Made by a program: the position numbers and the translations under genes
Source of the DNA: Paraburkholderia sp. BL21I4N1
GTDB lineage: Bacteria; Pseudomonadota; Gammaproteobacteria; Burkholderiales; Burkholderiaceae
Assembly (NCBI RefSeq): GCF_002973525.1
Contig: NZ_PVEN01000001.1
Coordinates: forward strand, 496,001 to 560,000
Reading direction: 5' to 3'
DNA length: 64,000 nt
In this document: one piece after another, positions 8,398-16,973 of the stretch
Layout: each line of letters starts with the position of its first letter
Position numbering within the stretch: position 1 is the first letter of the stretch
Notes under the pieces: model-generated
The model's database searches: none
Seen by the model: only the letters and a program-made list of their open reading frames with translations
Told to the model about the DNA's origin: nothing

Positions 8398-8751
8398 TCA
8401 GGTCGCGCAGCGTGCGATATCAAAGCGCATTTCCGGTTCAGGGGGATCGTCCGGTGCGTTCGCCGGATGCATTACCTTGATGACGGAGCCGGCGTTGTAC
8501 GGCGTCAGCGTCACGAAATACGAGTTGTTCGAATCGGAGCCGACCGCGATCTCGGTCGCCCCGCCAACGTTCGACATACGCATACGCGACAAGTGGCTTT
8601 CGAGGCAATCGGCGATGTAGGCGGGAGCGCGTTGCGAGGACACGTACATCATCGGCTGGGAAGCGTCGCGGATCGGACCGCTGGAGGAACCACAGGCAGT
8701 GAGACAAGCCGTCACGGCAGCAACGGGGACAAGCAGGAAAAGTCTTTTCAT
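8398..8751 (-). CDS. putative lipoprotein, hypothetical
   Basis: A 117-residue exported protein. The N-terminus MKRLFLLVPVAAVTACLTACGSSSG is a lipoprotein signal with lipobox LTAC (Cys at residue 20), so it should be processed by signal peptidase II and anchored in a membrane. The Ser at +2 suggests outer-membrane sorting. The mature part contains three more Cys, including one near the end (DIARCAT), and no known domain that I recognise. The start at 8751 is fixed by the signal peptide; the longer open frame upstream is not coding-like. Function unknown. Confidence 0.78.
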   Translation of the reverse strand: MKRLFLLVPVAAVTACLTACGSSSGPIRDASQPMMYVSSQRAPAYIADCLESHLSRMRMSNVGGATEIAVGSDSNNSYFVTLTPYNAGSVIKVMHPANAPDDPPEPEMRFDIARCAT

Positions 8752-8966
8752 GATCCGGTCGTCGGCGTCCCCGGTCAGGCGCGGGAACTTGGGGCGCGGG
8801 CGAAGCGTAACGCGATGCGCTACAACGCGTGCGTCATGCTTCGCGACGAAGCCGCCGTTCAACCGCAATCACATTGCGGCAGGGAAGGCAGCCGGACCCA
8901 GTATACCCACCGCATGGCGACGTCGTCACTATCTGACTGCGTTGTACGCCGATCCGTAAGCCCGAT

Positions 8967-9002
8967 GAAAAAACCCGCGCGCGATCGTGTCGCGCGCGGG
9001 TT
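8967..9002 (-). terminator. rho-independent terminator of the porin gene
   Basis: On the minus strand the stem ACCCGCGCGCGA...TCGCGCGCGGGT is followed immediately by TTTTTT. It lies just 3' of the porin stop at 9055 and is a textbook intrinsic terminator. Confidence 0.9.
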
Positions 9003-9054
9003 CGGTTGCGCAGCGAATCGATGCATCCGCTGCGCAAGGTACCACTGAAAAAAC

Positions 9055-10206
9055 TTAGAAGCGGTGACGCAGACCGACCGCCGCAGCCACCTGGTTGCCG
9101 GTCGACGACGGCGCGAGCGTGTTGATCGACGCGACGTTCGCGCCGAAGTTGCCGAGTTCGCCCGACGCATGCTGATACACGCCTTCGACGTACACGTCGG
9201 TGCGTTTGCTCAGCGAATAGTCGCTTTGCAGCGAGACCGTGTGCCACTTCGGATCGCCCGAGCCGTTCGAACCCGACATCTTGCCGTCGGTGAACGTGTA
9301 CGACGCCGCGAGGCTCAAGGCCGGCGTCAGCGCGTATTTACCGTTCAGCTCGTAGTTGTCGAGATGCAGGTTGGTGCCGCCCACACCCGGCAACGTCACG
9401 CCGCCGACGTCCACGCCGGTGATGCCGTCGAGTTGCGTGTGCGTGTACACGAAGCCGGCCGTTGCCGGGCCGTACGTGTAGTTGATGCCCGCGCCGAAGG
9501 TGCGCTGCAGGTTCGCCGCGACCGCCGCGGTGCCGTCGCCTTGCGACACGGCGCCGCCCAGGTTCGAGCTGCCCGACTGGTTCAGTTGCAGGTAAGCCGC
9601 CGCGACGCTCAACGGGCCGTTGTCGTACGAAGCACCGGCGCTCCACGCGCGGTTGTTCGAGAACTGGCCGGCCGAGTTGCTGAAGCCGTACAAACCGCCG
9701 AATTTCAGGCCCGCGTAATTCGCGCTCGTGTATTTCACGGCGTTCTTGATCGAGAACGAGTTGTCCAGATTGTCGTTGTCGAATGGGTGCGCCGCGAGGT
9801 TGTTGCCGTAACCCGCACCGGCTTCCGACAGCGGGCCGAGGTAGTCGACCACGGAATCGTATTGTCGGCCGAGCGTCAGCGCACCGTACTGATCGCTTTT
9901 CAAGCCGACGAAGGCCTGGCGGTTGAACATCGTGCTGCTTTCGGTGTCCTGGCCGTTGTTCAGATTGAAGCCGTTTTCCAACGTGAAGATGGCGTGCAGA
10001 CCGCCGCCGAGATCTTCGCTGCCGCGCAGGCCGAAGTAGGTGTTCGACACCGAACCGCTGCCTTGCTGCCAGTTGCTGTGGCCGCCCTGGTTGTTCGAAT
10101 AGACGAGGCCGGCGTCCAGCGTGCCGTACAACGTCACGCTGCTTTGTGCGTGAACGCTGATCGCGAACGCGCCCATGAGACCTGCTGCGATGAGGGTTTT
10201 TTTCAT
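9055..10206 (-). CDS. Gram-negative general porin (OmpC/Porin_4 type)
   Basis: An outer-membrane trimeric beta-barrel channel for small hydrophilic solutes. The protein has 383 residues. It has a clear signal peptide (MKKTLIAAGLMGAFAISVHA, cleaved before QSSVTLYG), the typical Burkholderia start of the mature chain (SSVTLYGTLDAGLVYSNN), the motif YFGLRGSEDLGGGLHAIFTLE, and the C-terminal aromatic residue (AAAVGLRHRF) recognised by the BAM complex. Many alternating amphipathic strands and Gly/Asn-rich loops fit a 16-stranded barrel. The start at 10206 is set by the signal peptide. It is monocistronic with a strong terminator. Burkholderia have many paralogues, so the specific role is unknown. 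Confidence 0.93.
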   Translation of the reverse strand: MKKTLIAAGLMGAFAISVHAQSSVTLYGTLDAGLVYSNNQGGHSNWQQGSGSVSNTYFGLRGSEDLGGGLHAIFTLENGFNLNNGQDTESSTMFNRQAFVGLKSDQYGALTLGRQYDSVVDYLGPLSEAGAGYGNNLAAHPFDNDNLDNSFSIKNAVKYTSANYAGLKFGGLYGFSNSAGQFSNNRAWSAGASYDNGPLSVAAAYLQLNQSGSSNLGGAVSQGDGTAAVAANLQRTFGAGINYTYGPATAGFVYTHTQLDGITGVDVGGVTLPGVGGTNLHLDNYELNGKYALTPALSLAASYTFTDGKMSGSNGSGDPKWHTVSLQSDYSLSKRTDVYVEGVYQHASGELGNFGANVASINTLAPSSTGNQVAAAVGLRHRF

Positions 10207-10832
10207 GTTTAGATAACTCCGGGACAGTGCATAGAGAATCGCATTCCAGTGCCGACCGCCGATTCCGCCGGCTGCCTGACGATCCGCAGCGAAGTGTATT
10301 CCTGCTATTCCGATCTTTAATCGCATATGACACAACAATGAATTTTCAAATTCGTAATGGCGCATTGAAATCGGCTAAGTGCGGATAAATAAAGAATAAT
10401 TGTTTTTCACGGATAATTCGTGAATGCCTTGTCAATGCCGCGACGTTGCTCGACCGCGACGCCGCCCGGTGATCGTTACAGGGAAAGGATCTGCAAGGCG
10501 TTTCGTCGATTCATGGATTCATTGCGTTTTCTGCAACTTACTCTTCCAATTGAGATGGTCTATCCCGCTGGATTGCGCGTCTACAATTGAGTCACCCTTT
10601 GACCAAGGGTGTCTTTTTCATCTTTTATACGCGGCCCATTGGCCGCGTTTTTTTATAAAAAATATATAATGGATTTATAAGTTCCCACGAATAAGGAAAC
10701 AGAATATTTCGAGTGTCGTCGGGCTGATGCCGGCTTGTCCGTTCGTCAGAGGGCCACATTAGGCGCGAGCCGGGCAGGTAGAATCGTGCGCTTCAGATGT
10801 GTTTCCGCCCCGCGAACGTGAGTAAACCTGTA
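10207..10832. other. long AT-rich intergenic region upstream of the porin
   Basis: About 625 bases with no convincing protein gene; an 81-codon frame at 10424-10669 looks non-coding. It contains a 6-bp-arm inverted repeat TTCACG (10406-10411) / CGTGAA (10419-10424) on the porin's upstream side. Two tandem hairpins with T-runs follow at 10591-10655, so a short RNA or an untranslated leader may end there. Confidence 0.5.
10592..10657 (+). terminator. two tandem rho-independent hairpins
   Basis: The first hairpin is CACCCTT-TGACC-AAGGGTG followed by TCTTTTT. The second is GCGGCC-CATT-GGCCGC followed by GTTTTTTT. Both point rightward, yet no protein gene ends here, which suggests they end an unseen non-coding transcript. 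Confidence 0.7.
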
Positions 10833-11369
10833 ATGACCGACACCCCCCTTCCATCGTCCGACAACGCTGCCGATATCACGACGGAAGGCTCGTCCGAACT
10901 GGACGAAACCGTGCACGAACCGCGCTTGTGGCGCGACGACGGCTGGACCGCGCGCGTCATCAAGAACGAAGACGACGAAGGCTGGGCCGTCGCCATGATT
11001 AAAGACGGCGAAGCGGAACCGGCGCTCGTCGGCCCGTGGACCATGGGCCGCAACAAGAAAGATCCGAAACCGCTCGACACCTCGGCGTTCAACACGCTGG
11101 TGAAGACCGCGTCGGAAGTACTGCGCCGCCACGAACAGCAACTGCGCGCGCAGCTCCATAAAGAAGTGCGCGTATCGAGCGCGGACGGCAACGACGAACT
11201 CGACATCACGCTAGACATCGTCCCCGACGAAATCGAGCCGTACGCGCTGCTGACCGCGCTCGACCTGTTCGGCGCACAGCTCGCGCAGGTTCAGGTCGCG
11301 CCGAACTTCAAGCTCAGCAAGGCAAGCGCGGTTGCGTGGGTCGAAAACGAGTTTCGCCGGCCGGGCTAA
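10833..11369 (+). CDS. conserved hypothetical protein, acidic
   Basis: A 178-residue cytoplasmic-looking protein. It opens with an acidic, low-complexity stretch (MTDTPLPSSDNAADITTEGSSELDE), followed by an ordered region (RLWRDDGWTARVIKNEDDEGWAVAMIKDGE, then ALVGPWTMGRNKKDPKPLD) and a helical/strand C-terminal half with EIEPYALLTALDLFGAQLAQVQVAPNFKLS. No enzymatic motif, signal peptide or membrane segment is seen. I believe it belongs to a Burkholderia-conserved family of unknown function, but could not check. ATG at 10833 begins the region that looks coding. It stands alone, upstream of the PhoX-like gene by 200 bases. Confidence 0.75.
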   Translation: MTDTPLPSSDNAADITTEGSSELDETVHEPRLWRDDGWTARVIKNEDDEGWAVAMIKDGEAEPALVGPWTMGRNKKDPKPLDTSAFNTLVKTASEVLRRHEQQLRAQLHKEVRVSSADGNDELDITLDIVPDEIEPYALLTALDLFGAQLAQVQVAPNFKLSKASAVAWVENEFRRPG

Positions 11370-11437
11370 CGGTGGGGCGAACGTGGCAAGGTAGTGTGGA
11401 TTTGCTGACAACCAGCTAAATTAAACATTACCAATAG

Positions 11438-11455
11438 CTGTCAATATACTTTCAC
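11438..11455 (+). promoter_or_regulatory. Pho box upstream of the PhoX-like phosphatase
   Basis: CTGTCAATATACTTTCAC fits the 7-4-7 PhoB box (CTGTCAT-AWAW-CTGTCAY) with two mismatches, and a weaker half-site follows 11 bases later. It lies about 120 bases upstream of the phosphatase ATG. This predicts induction by PhoB under phosphate limitation. Confidence 0.75.
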
Positions 11456-11573
11456 ATTCACTTCATAGAATCCTCGCGTCATAGCGGCGCGAGCGTGAGC
11501 CATGCGGTTTTGGGTCTGAGTGCGTGCCGACTGTGCATTCACCCACGCTACCCGAACCCTGGATCACAACAAC

Positions 11574-13550
11574 ATGGCAGAGCCGTTCGACCTTTCCCGC
11601 CGCAAGGCCCTGAAACTCCTGGCCGGCGCCCCGATGCTGCCGTTAGGCGGCCTCGCCACGGCGTCCATGCTGACCGCCTGCGGCGGCGGCAACGATCTGG
11701 CTGGACCGGCGGCCACGCCCGTCGCGAATTTCACGTCGGCTTCATTTGCCAGCATGCCGGCGCCGTCGCTGGCCAATCCGGCGCTGATGGCGACCACCAC
11801 GGTCGGCTCCAGTCTGACCGTGTCGTATTCCGATGGCTCCAAGCGGGCCTATAAGCTCGCCTATCAGCCGTTCTTCATGACCGGCGACATGGTGCCGGAC
11901 GGCAAGGGCGGCACCGTGCTGGCGGGCGGTTACTTCGACATCAACAATCAGCCGATCTACGACAATTCGGTGCCCGCGCAACGGCGCCAGTTCTTCTCGG
12001 ATTCGCCGGACGGCACGTCGCTGCTGAAGATCGACGGCGCCAAGGTGGCCGGCGTCAAGGGCAACACGGTGTTCGCCGTGGTCCAGTTCGAATACACGAC
12101 GCGCTCGCAGTCCGGTGCGGATATGTACGGCCGTCTGCCGTCGCCGATTGCCGTGTTGACGCTGGATCAGGATCCGGCCACCGGCAAGCTGACGCTCGTG
12201 AAGTACCACAACGTCGACACGTCGCCCGCGAATGGACTGTGGATCACGTGCGGCGCGAGCCTGTCGCCGTGGAACACGCATCTGTCCAGCGAGGAATACG
12301 AGCCGGATGCGTTCACGACCAGCACGAGCAATCTCGCGCAATACAAGGCGTACAACGAGAATCTGTACGGCAACACGAATATCGCCTTCAACCCTTACCT
12401 GTATGGGCATCTGCCGGAGATCACGGTCAAGGCGGATGGCACGGGCAGCGTCAGGAAACACTATTGTCTCGGACGCATTTCGCACGAACTCGTGCAGGTC
12501 ATGCCGGACAACCGCACGGTGCTGATGGGCGACGACGCGACCAACAGCGGCCTCTTCATGTTCGTAGCGGACGTGGAGAAGGATCTGTCGGCCGGCACGT
12601 TGTATGTCGCGAAGGTGGGCGCGGGCTTCTCGGTCGATGCGTCCGCGGCGGGTGCGGACTTGTCGTGGATCAAGCTGGGCCACGCGACGAGCGCGGAAGT
12701 CGAGGCCATGGCGAAGTCGAACCGTCCGCAGGACGTGATCGACGTCAAATGGACCGATCCCGCCGACGCCAGCTATAAGAAGGTTTTCGCCAGCGGCGTC
12801 GCGCAATGGGTTCGGGTCGTGCCGGGCAAGGAGAAGGTCGCGGCCTTCCTCGAAACCCATCGTTACGCGTTCCTCGCGGGCGGCAGCATGGGCTTCACGA
12901 AGATGGAAGGCACGACGGTCAACATCAAGGACAAGATCGCGTACTCGGCGTTGCAGAACATTGTTGATTCGATGGTGAAGGGCAACACGGCGAAGGGTTG
13001 GAATGCGGAGAGCAATATTTCCGTCGATGCCGCGATCAACGCCGGCGGCGTGCTTCAGCACAAGCTCGCGGGCGGCCAGAAAGACAACGGCGGCGCGGCG
13101 ATCAACAGCGAGTGGGTGCCGGTACATACCAGCGCGCTGCTGGTCGGCAAAGACATCACCGCCGACGCGCTCGGCAACAAGGCCGATCCGGAGCGGGTCG
13201 CCAATCCGGACAATCTGAAGTTCTCGGAGAAGCTGCGCACGCTGTTTATCGGCGAGGACAGCGGCTATCACGTGAACAATTTCCTGTGGGCGTACAACGT
13301 CGACACGAAACAGCTCACGCGTTTGCTGTCGACGCCGGCCGGCGCCGAATCGACCGGCTTGCACGCGGTCGACGAGCTCAACGGCTGGACCTACATCATG
13401 AGCAACTTCCAGCACGCCGGCGATTGGGGCAGCCAGCATACGCAGGCGTTGCGCGACACGCTCGAGCCGCTGGTGCGGGCGAACTACAAGGACCGGTTCG
13501 GCGCGTCGGTGGGATATTTGACGGCGGATCCGGCGGCGGTGAAGCTTTAA
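11574..13550 (+). CDS. phoX: PhoX-like phosphatase (DUF839), Tat-exported lipoprotein
   Basis: A 658-residue PhoX/DUF839-family protein, predicted to release phosphate from organic esters outside the cytoplasmic membrane. The N-terminus combines a twin-arginine motif (SRRKALKLL), a hydrophobic stretch and a lipobox-like LTAC before GGGN. It is therefore probably exported folded, with cofactors, through Tat and lipid-anchored. Family marks include the FFSDSPDGTSLLKIDG region, GASLSPWNTHLSSEEYEPDAF (a typical PhoX motif with Glu and Asp metal ligands) and SEKLRTLFIGEDSGYHVNNFLWAYN near the C-terminus. Known PhoX enzymes bind iron and calcium. A Pho box upstream supports a phosphate-starvation role. 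The start at 11574 is set by the signal; the extra upstream frame is ignored. Confidence 0.88.
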   Translation: MAEPFDLSRRKALKLLAGAPMLPLGGLATASMLTACGGGNDLAGPAATPVANFTSASFASMPAPSLANPALMATTTVGSSLTVSYSDGSKRAYKLAYQPFFMTGDMVPDGKGGTVLAGGYFDINNQPIYDNSVPAQRRQFFSDSPDGTSLLKIDGAKVAGVKGNTVFAVVQFEYTTRSQSGADMYGRLPSPIAVLTLDQDPATGKLTLVKYHNVDTSPANGLWITCGASLSPWNTHLSSEEYEPDAFTTSTSNLAQYKAYNENLYGNTNIAFNPYLYGHLPEITVKADGTGSVRKHYCLGRISHELVQVMPDNRTVLMGDDATNSGLFMFVADVEKDLSAGTLYVAKVGAGFSVDASAAGADLSWIKLGHATSAEVEAMAKSNRPQDVIDVKWTDPADASYKKVFASGVAQWVRVVPGKEKVAAFLETHRYAFLAGGSMGFTKMEGTTVNIKDKIAYSALQNIVDSMVKGNTAKGWNAESNISVDAAINAGGVLQHKLAGGQKDNGGAAINSEWVPVHTSALLVGKDITADALGNKADPERVANPDNLKFSEKLRTLFIGEDSGYHVNNFLWAYNVDTKQLTRLLSTPAGAESTGLHAVDELNGWTYIMSNFQHAGDWGSQHTQALRDTLEPLVRANYKDRFGASVGYLTADPAAVKL

Positions 13551-13634
13551 GGGGAGCGGCTCGGCGCGGGGCGAACCCATTCGCGATCCGAGCCTCGATC
13601 GCCACTCGTGGCGTTTTCGTCCGCCAGAAACAGA

Positions 13635-13656
13635 TGAGGCCCCACGTGGGGCCTCA
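13635..13656. terminator. hairpin downstream of the PhoX-like gene
   Basis: TGAGGCCCCA and TGGGGCCTCA form a perfect 10-bp stem around a two-base centre, 85 bases after the phosphatase stop and before a convergent gene. There is no T-run, so its strength is uncertain. Confidence 0.5.
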
Positions 13657-13745
13657 TAACTTCGCGGATGCGCTTGATCGGTGTGACCCGACGGTAACAG
13701 CGCGGCTGGGATCCTGGCGGACTACCGCCGCACGGTCGCGCCGCC

Positions 13746-14177
13746 TCAATTTCGCTTGCAGAAAATCGCCGTGATCAGCGGCGCCACGCGATGCACGATC
13801 GCCGTGCTGCCCGCCGCGGTAATCGCGCCCTGGACCTTGGACTCGCTACCGAACACCACCACGCCGTAGGCGGAGCGGGCAAGCGGTTCGCCGTCGCCGA
13901 CGCGGAACATCGGGTCATCTTTTTCGTAGCCGACCACCGCGAAGATATGGAACCCGTAAGCGGTCAGGTCGGCGCCGGACGTCGGCGAAAAGGCGTTGAT
14001 CGAATTGCTCTCCACGCGCGTGGGCTTCGGATCGATCAGCTGTTGCTGCGCGAGATCGGCAATGAACTGATGGCCGCTTTCAGTGCAGGCGAGCGGTGCG
14101 TCGAGGGCGACGGCATGACTGGTAACGGGCAGCGCGGCGGCCAGCGCAAGCGCCACGGTGAAAAAAAAGCGTTTCAT
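13746..14177 (-). CDS. exported hypothetical protein
   Basis: A 143-residue secreted or periplasmic protein. It has a classical signal peptide (MKRFFFTVALALAAALPVTSHA, likely cleaved after SHA). The mature part begins VALDAPLACTESGHQFIADL and ends AIFCKRN; two Cys, one near each end, could form a disulfide. No known domain is recognised. The start at 14177 is fixed by the signal peptide. It is convergent with the PhoX-like gene and divergent from the lipid operon, sharing a 236-base upstream region with it, so co-regulation is possible but not shown. Confidence 0.7.
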   Translation of the reverse strand: MKRFFFTVALALAAALPVTSHAVALDAPLACTESGHQFIADLAQQQLIDPKPTRVESNSINAFSPTSGADLTAYGFHIFAVVGYEKDDPMFRVGDGEPLARSAYGVVVFGSESKVQGAITAAGSTAIVHRVAPLITAIFCKRN

Positions 14178-14413
14178 AAAGGTGAACGGCAAAGTTCGAT
14201 GTAGTGTGTTCGCAACGGGTGGCGGCGTCGCGTCAGGCCCGAAAAGACGTTGCGCATCGAAGAGATCCCGCATGACAGGCGCAACTGGATTCGCACTTTA
14301 TATCGATTCGGCAGATTCTGCTCATCCGCTGACCTGTCGCGGTAATGAACGCACCTCAAAGAAACGGCCGGGAAGAAAGCAATCTTTCTCGATCCCGTAT
14401 ATATTTCCGGGTT

Positions 14414-15121
14414 ATGAATTCGCGACCCCAAACTCCAATTAACGTTCCGCCGCCCAGAACATGGGACGCGCGGCTCGCCCGCCGACTTGTGACTCCGCTA
14501 GTGAACACCTGGGTCACGCCGAACCACCTCACCACGCTGCGCCTGCTGATCGGGCTGGCAGGCGCGCTTTGCCTCGCGCACGGCGGTTTCGCGTGGGCCA
14601 ATGCCGGCGCCTTCCTGATCGTGCTGTCGAACTTCGTCGACCATACGGACGGCGAGCTCGCACGCATCGGCGGGAAGTCGAGCCGAATCGGTCATTTTTA
14701 CGACCTCGCCTGCGACGCAGCCGTCACCGTCATGCTGTTCATCGGCATGGGAATGGGCGTGGGTGCCACACACATCGGCGGTCTTAAGGTCGAGCCGGGC
14801 TGGCTTGGCGCGCTGGCCGGCGTGGCCGTCGCACTGATTTTCTTCCTGCGTATGCGCATCGAGGAAATGGCGGGCAAGGCGGGCACGAAGCAGGCCTCGG
14901 TCGGCGGTTTCGAAACCGAAGACGTGCTGTACCTGCTACCTATTGTCACGCTGACGAGCGTCGTGATGCCGTTCGTGGTGGTGGCGTCGATTGGCGCGCC
15001 GCTCTTCGCCGCTTGGGTGGTGGGCGACTACTGGCGCGTGGCGCGCCGTGCCGCTGCTGCCGTCGCGCCGATCGCGACAGCCGGCGCTTCTGAAACCCGT
15101 CCAATGTGGGCGAGCGAATGA
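14414..15121 (+). CDS. CDP-alcohol phosphatidyltransferase family protein
   Basis: An inner-membrane enzyme that moves a phosphoalcohol between CDP and a lipid or alcohol acceptor. In 235 residues it has about six hydrophobic segments and a full CDP-alcohol phosphotransferase signature: D76-x2-D79-G80-x2-A83-R84-x8-G93-x3-D97-x3-D101. These residues bind the CDP moiety and two metal ions. The start at 14414 fits the family; the upstream frame looks non-coding. It is the first gene of a tight operon and overlaps the next gene by ATGA. Context (a nucleotidyltransferase that could make the CDP-alcohol, a flippase-like protein and an oxygenase) suggests synthesis of a modified phospholipid or phosphonolipid head group. 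The substrate is unknown. Confidence 0.88.
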   Translation: MNSRPQTPINVPPPRTWDARLARRLVTPLVNTWVTPNHLTTLRLLIGLAGALCLAHGGFAWANAGAFLIVLSNFVDHTDGELARIGGKSSRIGHFYDLACDAAVTVMLFIGMGMGVGATHIGGLKVEPGWLGALAGVAVALIFFLRMRIEEMAGKAGTKQASVGGFETEDVLYLLPIVTLTSVVMPFVVVASIGAPLFAAWVVGDYWRVARRAAAAVAPIATAGASETRPMWASE

Positions 15122-15930
15122 GTACGCAAGCCAACGACGACGTGATCGCTCCCGTTTCAGCCGAACGCCCTGCGGTGCCGGCCGCCGCGCCGAACGCGGA
15201 CCGTGCGGTGTCAGGCCGCACGCGTACCTTCGACAACCCGCGTCTGCGCAAGGATTTCGCAGACCAGGGCGCGTTCCTCTATCTGGAAGATTTTCTCGCG
15301 CCGGAAGTCACCGCCCAGCTCGCGCACAGCGCGCGTTCGCTGCTCGACGAAGTCAATCGCAACTATCTGCCGGGTCACAAGCAGGGCGGCAGCGTGAGCC
15401 GTCATACGATCGACCGCCTCGCGCCGTTCATCGCCGAGTTGTATCGCTCGAAGGAACTGATTGGCTGGCTCGAGCAACTGAGCGGCGACAAACTGCAGCT
15501 TTCGCCCGCCGACGATCCGCATGCGTACGCGTTGTACTACTACACGCGGCCGGGCGACCACATCGGCTGGCACTACGATACTTCGTACTATGACGGCCGC
15601 CGCTACACGCTGCTGCTTGGCGTGATCGACGAATCGTCGTGCCGGCTCGACTACGAATTGCACACACGCAACCCGGACGTACCGGATCAACCGGGCTCGG
15701 TGCAGATTCCGCCGGGCGGCCTCGTGTTTTTCGACGGCGACAAGCTGCGTCATCGCATCACGCCGGCCAGCGCGAATGAAATACGCGTGTCGCTGACGTT
15801 CGAATACGTGACCGACCCGAACATGCGGCCGTGGCGCCGCTTCATCTCGAACATGAAAGACGCGATCGCGTACTTCGGTTTCCGCCAGGTGTTCCGTCAG
15901 ATGACAGCGCGCGGCAAGGATCGGTTGTGA
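15118..15930 (+). CDS. 2-oxoglutarate/Fe(II)-dependent oxygenase
   Basis: A 270-residue non-haem iron enzyme predicted to hydroxylate a substrate using 2-oxoglutarate and oxygen. The facial triad is readable: H152-x-D154 in GWHYDTSYYDG, and distal H212 in DKLRHRI, with R223 placed to hold 2-oxoglutarate. From memory this protein type is often annotated as HalD/BesD halogenase family, but those halogenases replace the Asp by Gly or Ala. Here Asp is present, so hydroxylation is the better prediction. The ATG at 15118 overlaps the preceding stop, and its own stop overlaps the GTG of the next gene, so translation is coupled. The likely substrate is the lipid, or its precursor, made by this operon. 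That is inference. Confidence 0.85.
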   Translation: MSTQANDDVIAPVSAERPAVPAAAPNADRAVSGRTRTFDNPRLRKDFADQGAFLYLEDFLAPEVTAQLAHSARSLLDEVNRNYLPGHKQGGSVSRHTIDRLAPFIAELYRSKELIGWLEQLSGDKLQLSPADDPHAYALYYYTRPGDHIGWHYDTSYYDGRRYTLLLGVIDESSCRLDYELHTRNPDVPDQPGSVQIPPGGLVFFDGDKLRHRITPASANEIRVSLTFEYVTDPNMRPWRRFISNMKDAIAYFGFRQVFRQMTARGKDRL

Positions 15931-16946
15931 GTCGCGCGGCCCTGATTCTGCTGTCGATCGGGACGGCGCTGTTTGTCGGCTTGCTGGCGTGGCAGGGTTT
16001 CGGTTCGATCGCGTCGACGCTGCTCGCCGCCGGTTGGGGGCTCGCGCTCGTCGCGCTGTTCCACGTCGTGCCGCTCGTGCTCGACGCCGGCGCGATTTCC
16101 GTGCTGTTCCGCCGCCGTCACGACGGCGTGCATCACGATCTGTCGCTGCGCGACGCGCTGTTTGGACGCTGGATCGGCGAGTCGGTGAATAGTCTGCTGC
16201 CGGCCGGTCAGATCGGCGGTCCGGTCGTCATGGTCCGGCAACTGTCGCAGCGCGGCATGCGCATGCGCGACGCGGCCGCCGCAATCACCGTCAGCACCAC
16301 GGCGCAGGCGCTCGCGCAAATCATCTTCGCGCTGGGCGGTCTGCTGCTGTTCGGCGCGTACGCCGCACACGGCGCGTTGCACGATTTGCAAACCGCCACG
16401 TTGATCGCCACCGGCGTGCTGGGCGCGATGATCGTCGGTTTCTACTTTGCGCAGCGTCGCGGTCTGTTCGGCAAGCTGCTCGGCGTGGTGTCGAAAGTCT
16501 TCGGCAAGCGCGACTGGTCCTCGTTGATGACACGCGCCGAAGCCGTCGACGCCGCCGTACAGGCCATGTACCGCGAGCGCGGCCGGGTCGCGGCGAGCTT
16601 CGCGTTGAGTCTGGCGGGCTGGATCGTCGGCACGGTCGAAGTGTGGCTCGCGTTGCGCTTTCTCGGCCATCCGGTCGACTGGGTCGACGCTTTACTGCTG
16701 GAAAGTCTGGGTCAGGCGATCCGCGGCGCAGCGTTTATGATTCCGGGTTCGCTCGGCGTGCAGGAAGGCGGTTATCTGCTGCTCGCGCCGCTGGTCGGTT
16801 TGCCGCCGGAAGCGGCGCTGGCGTTGTCGCTGGCCAAGCGCGCGCGCGAAATCCTGTTAGGCTTGCCGGGCTTGCTGGTTTTGCACTTCAGCGAACGAAG
16901 CTGGCAACGGCGGCGCGCCACGGGGCGCGTGCCGGTTGTCGATTAA
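15927..16946 (+). CDS. lysylphosphatidylglycerol-synthase-TM (flippase-like) membrane protein
   Basis: A 339-residue polytopic inner-membrane protein with about seven or eight hydrophobic segments, of the LPG_synthase_TM/YbhN/HpnL type. Typical marks are FGRWIGESVNSLLPAGQIGG near residue 85 and QAIRGAAFMIPGSLGVQEGGYLLLAPLVG near residue 270. Proteins of this family act as, or resemble, lipid flippases. The catalytic MprF synthase domain is absent. It starts with GTG at 15927, overlapping the TGA of the oxygenase gene (GTGA), which decides the start. In this operon it is the obvious candidate to move the new lipid across the membrane. Confidence 0.82.
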   Translation: MSRAALILLSIGTALFVGLLAWQGFGSIASTLLAAGWGLALVALFHVVPLVLDAGAISVLFRRRHDGVHHDLSLRDALFGRWIGESVNSLLPAGQIGGPVVMVRQLSQRGMRMRDAAAAITVSTTAQALAQIIFALGGLLLFGAYAAHGALHDLQTATLIATGVLGAMIVGFYFAQRRGLFGKLLGVVSKVFGKRDWSSLMTRAEAVDAAVQAMYRERGRVAASFALSLAGWIVGTVEVWLALRFLGHPVDWVDALLLESLGQAIRGAAFMIPGSLGVQEGGYLLLAPLVGLPPEAALALSLAKRAREILLGLPGLLVLHFSERSWQRRRATGRVPVVD

Positions 16947-16973
16947 ACTCCGTATTTTTTCAAAGGACCGCGC

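Noticed and set aside
9064..10212. 382-codon open frame antisense to the porin gene
   Set aside because: The porin on the other strand has a signal peptide, barrel motifs and terminator. The antisense frame is Arg/Val-rich as expected from GC-biased codons read backwards.
10424..10669. 81-codon frame in the region upstream of the porin
   Set aside because: No ribosome site or conserved-looking sequence, Cys/Arg-rich, and it runs through two terminator hairpins.
11742..13580. 612-codon open frame antisense to the PhoX-like gene
   Set aside because: Same shadow effect; composition is extremely rich in Arg, His and Val with no domain, while the sense frame has Tat, lipobox and PhoX motifs.
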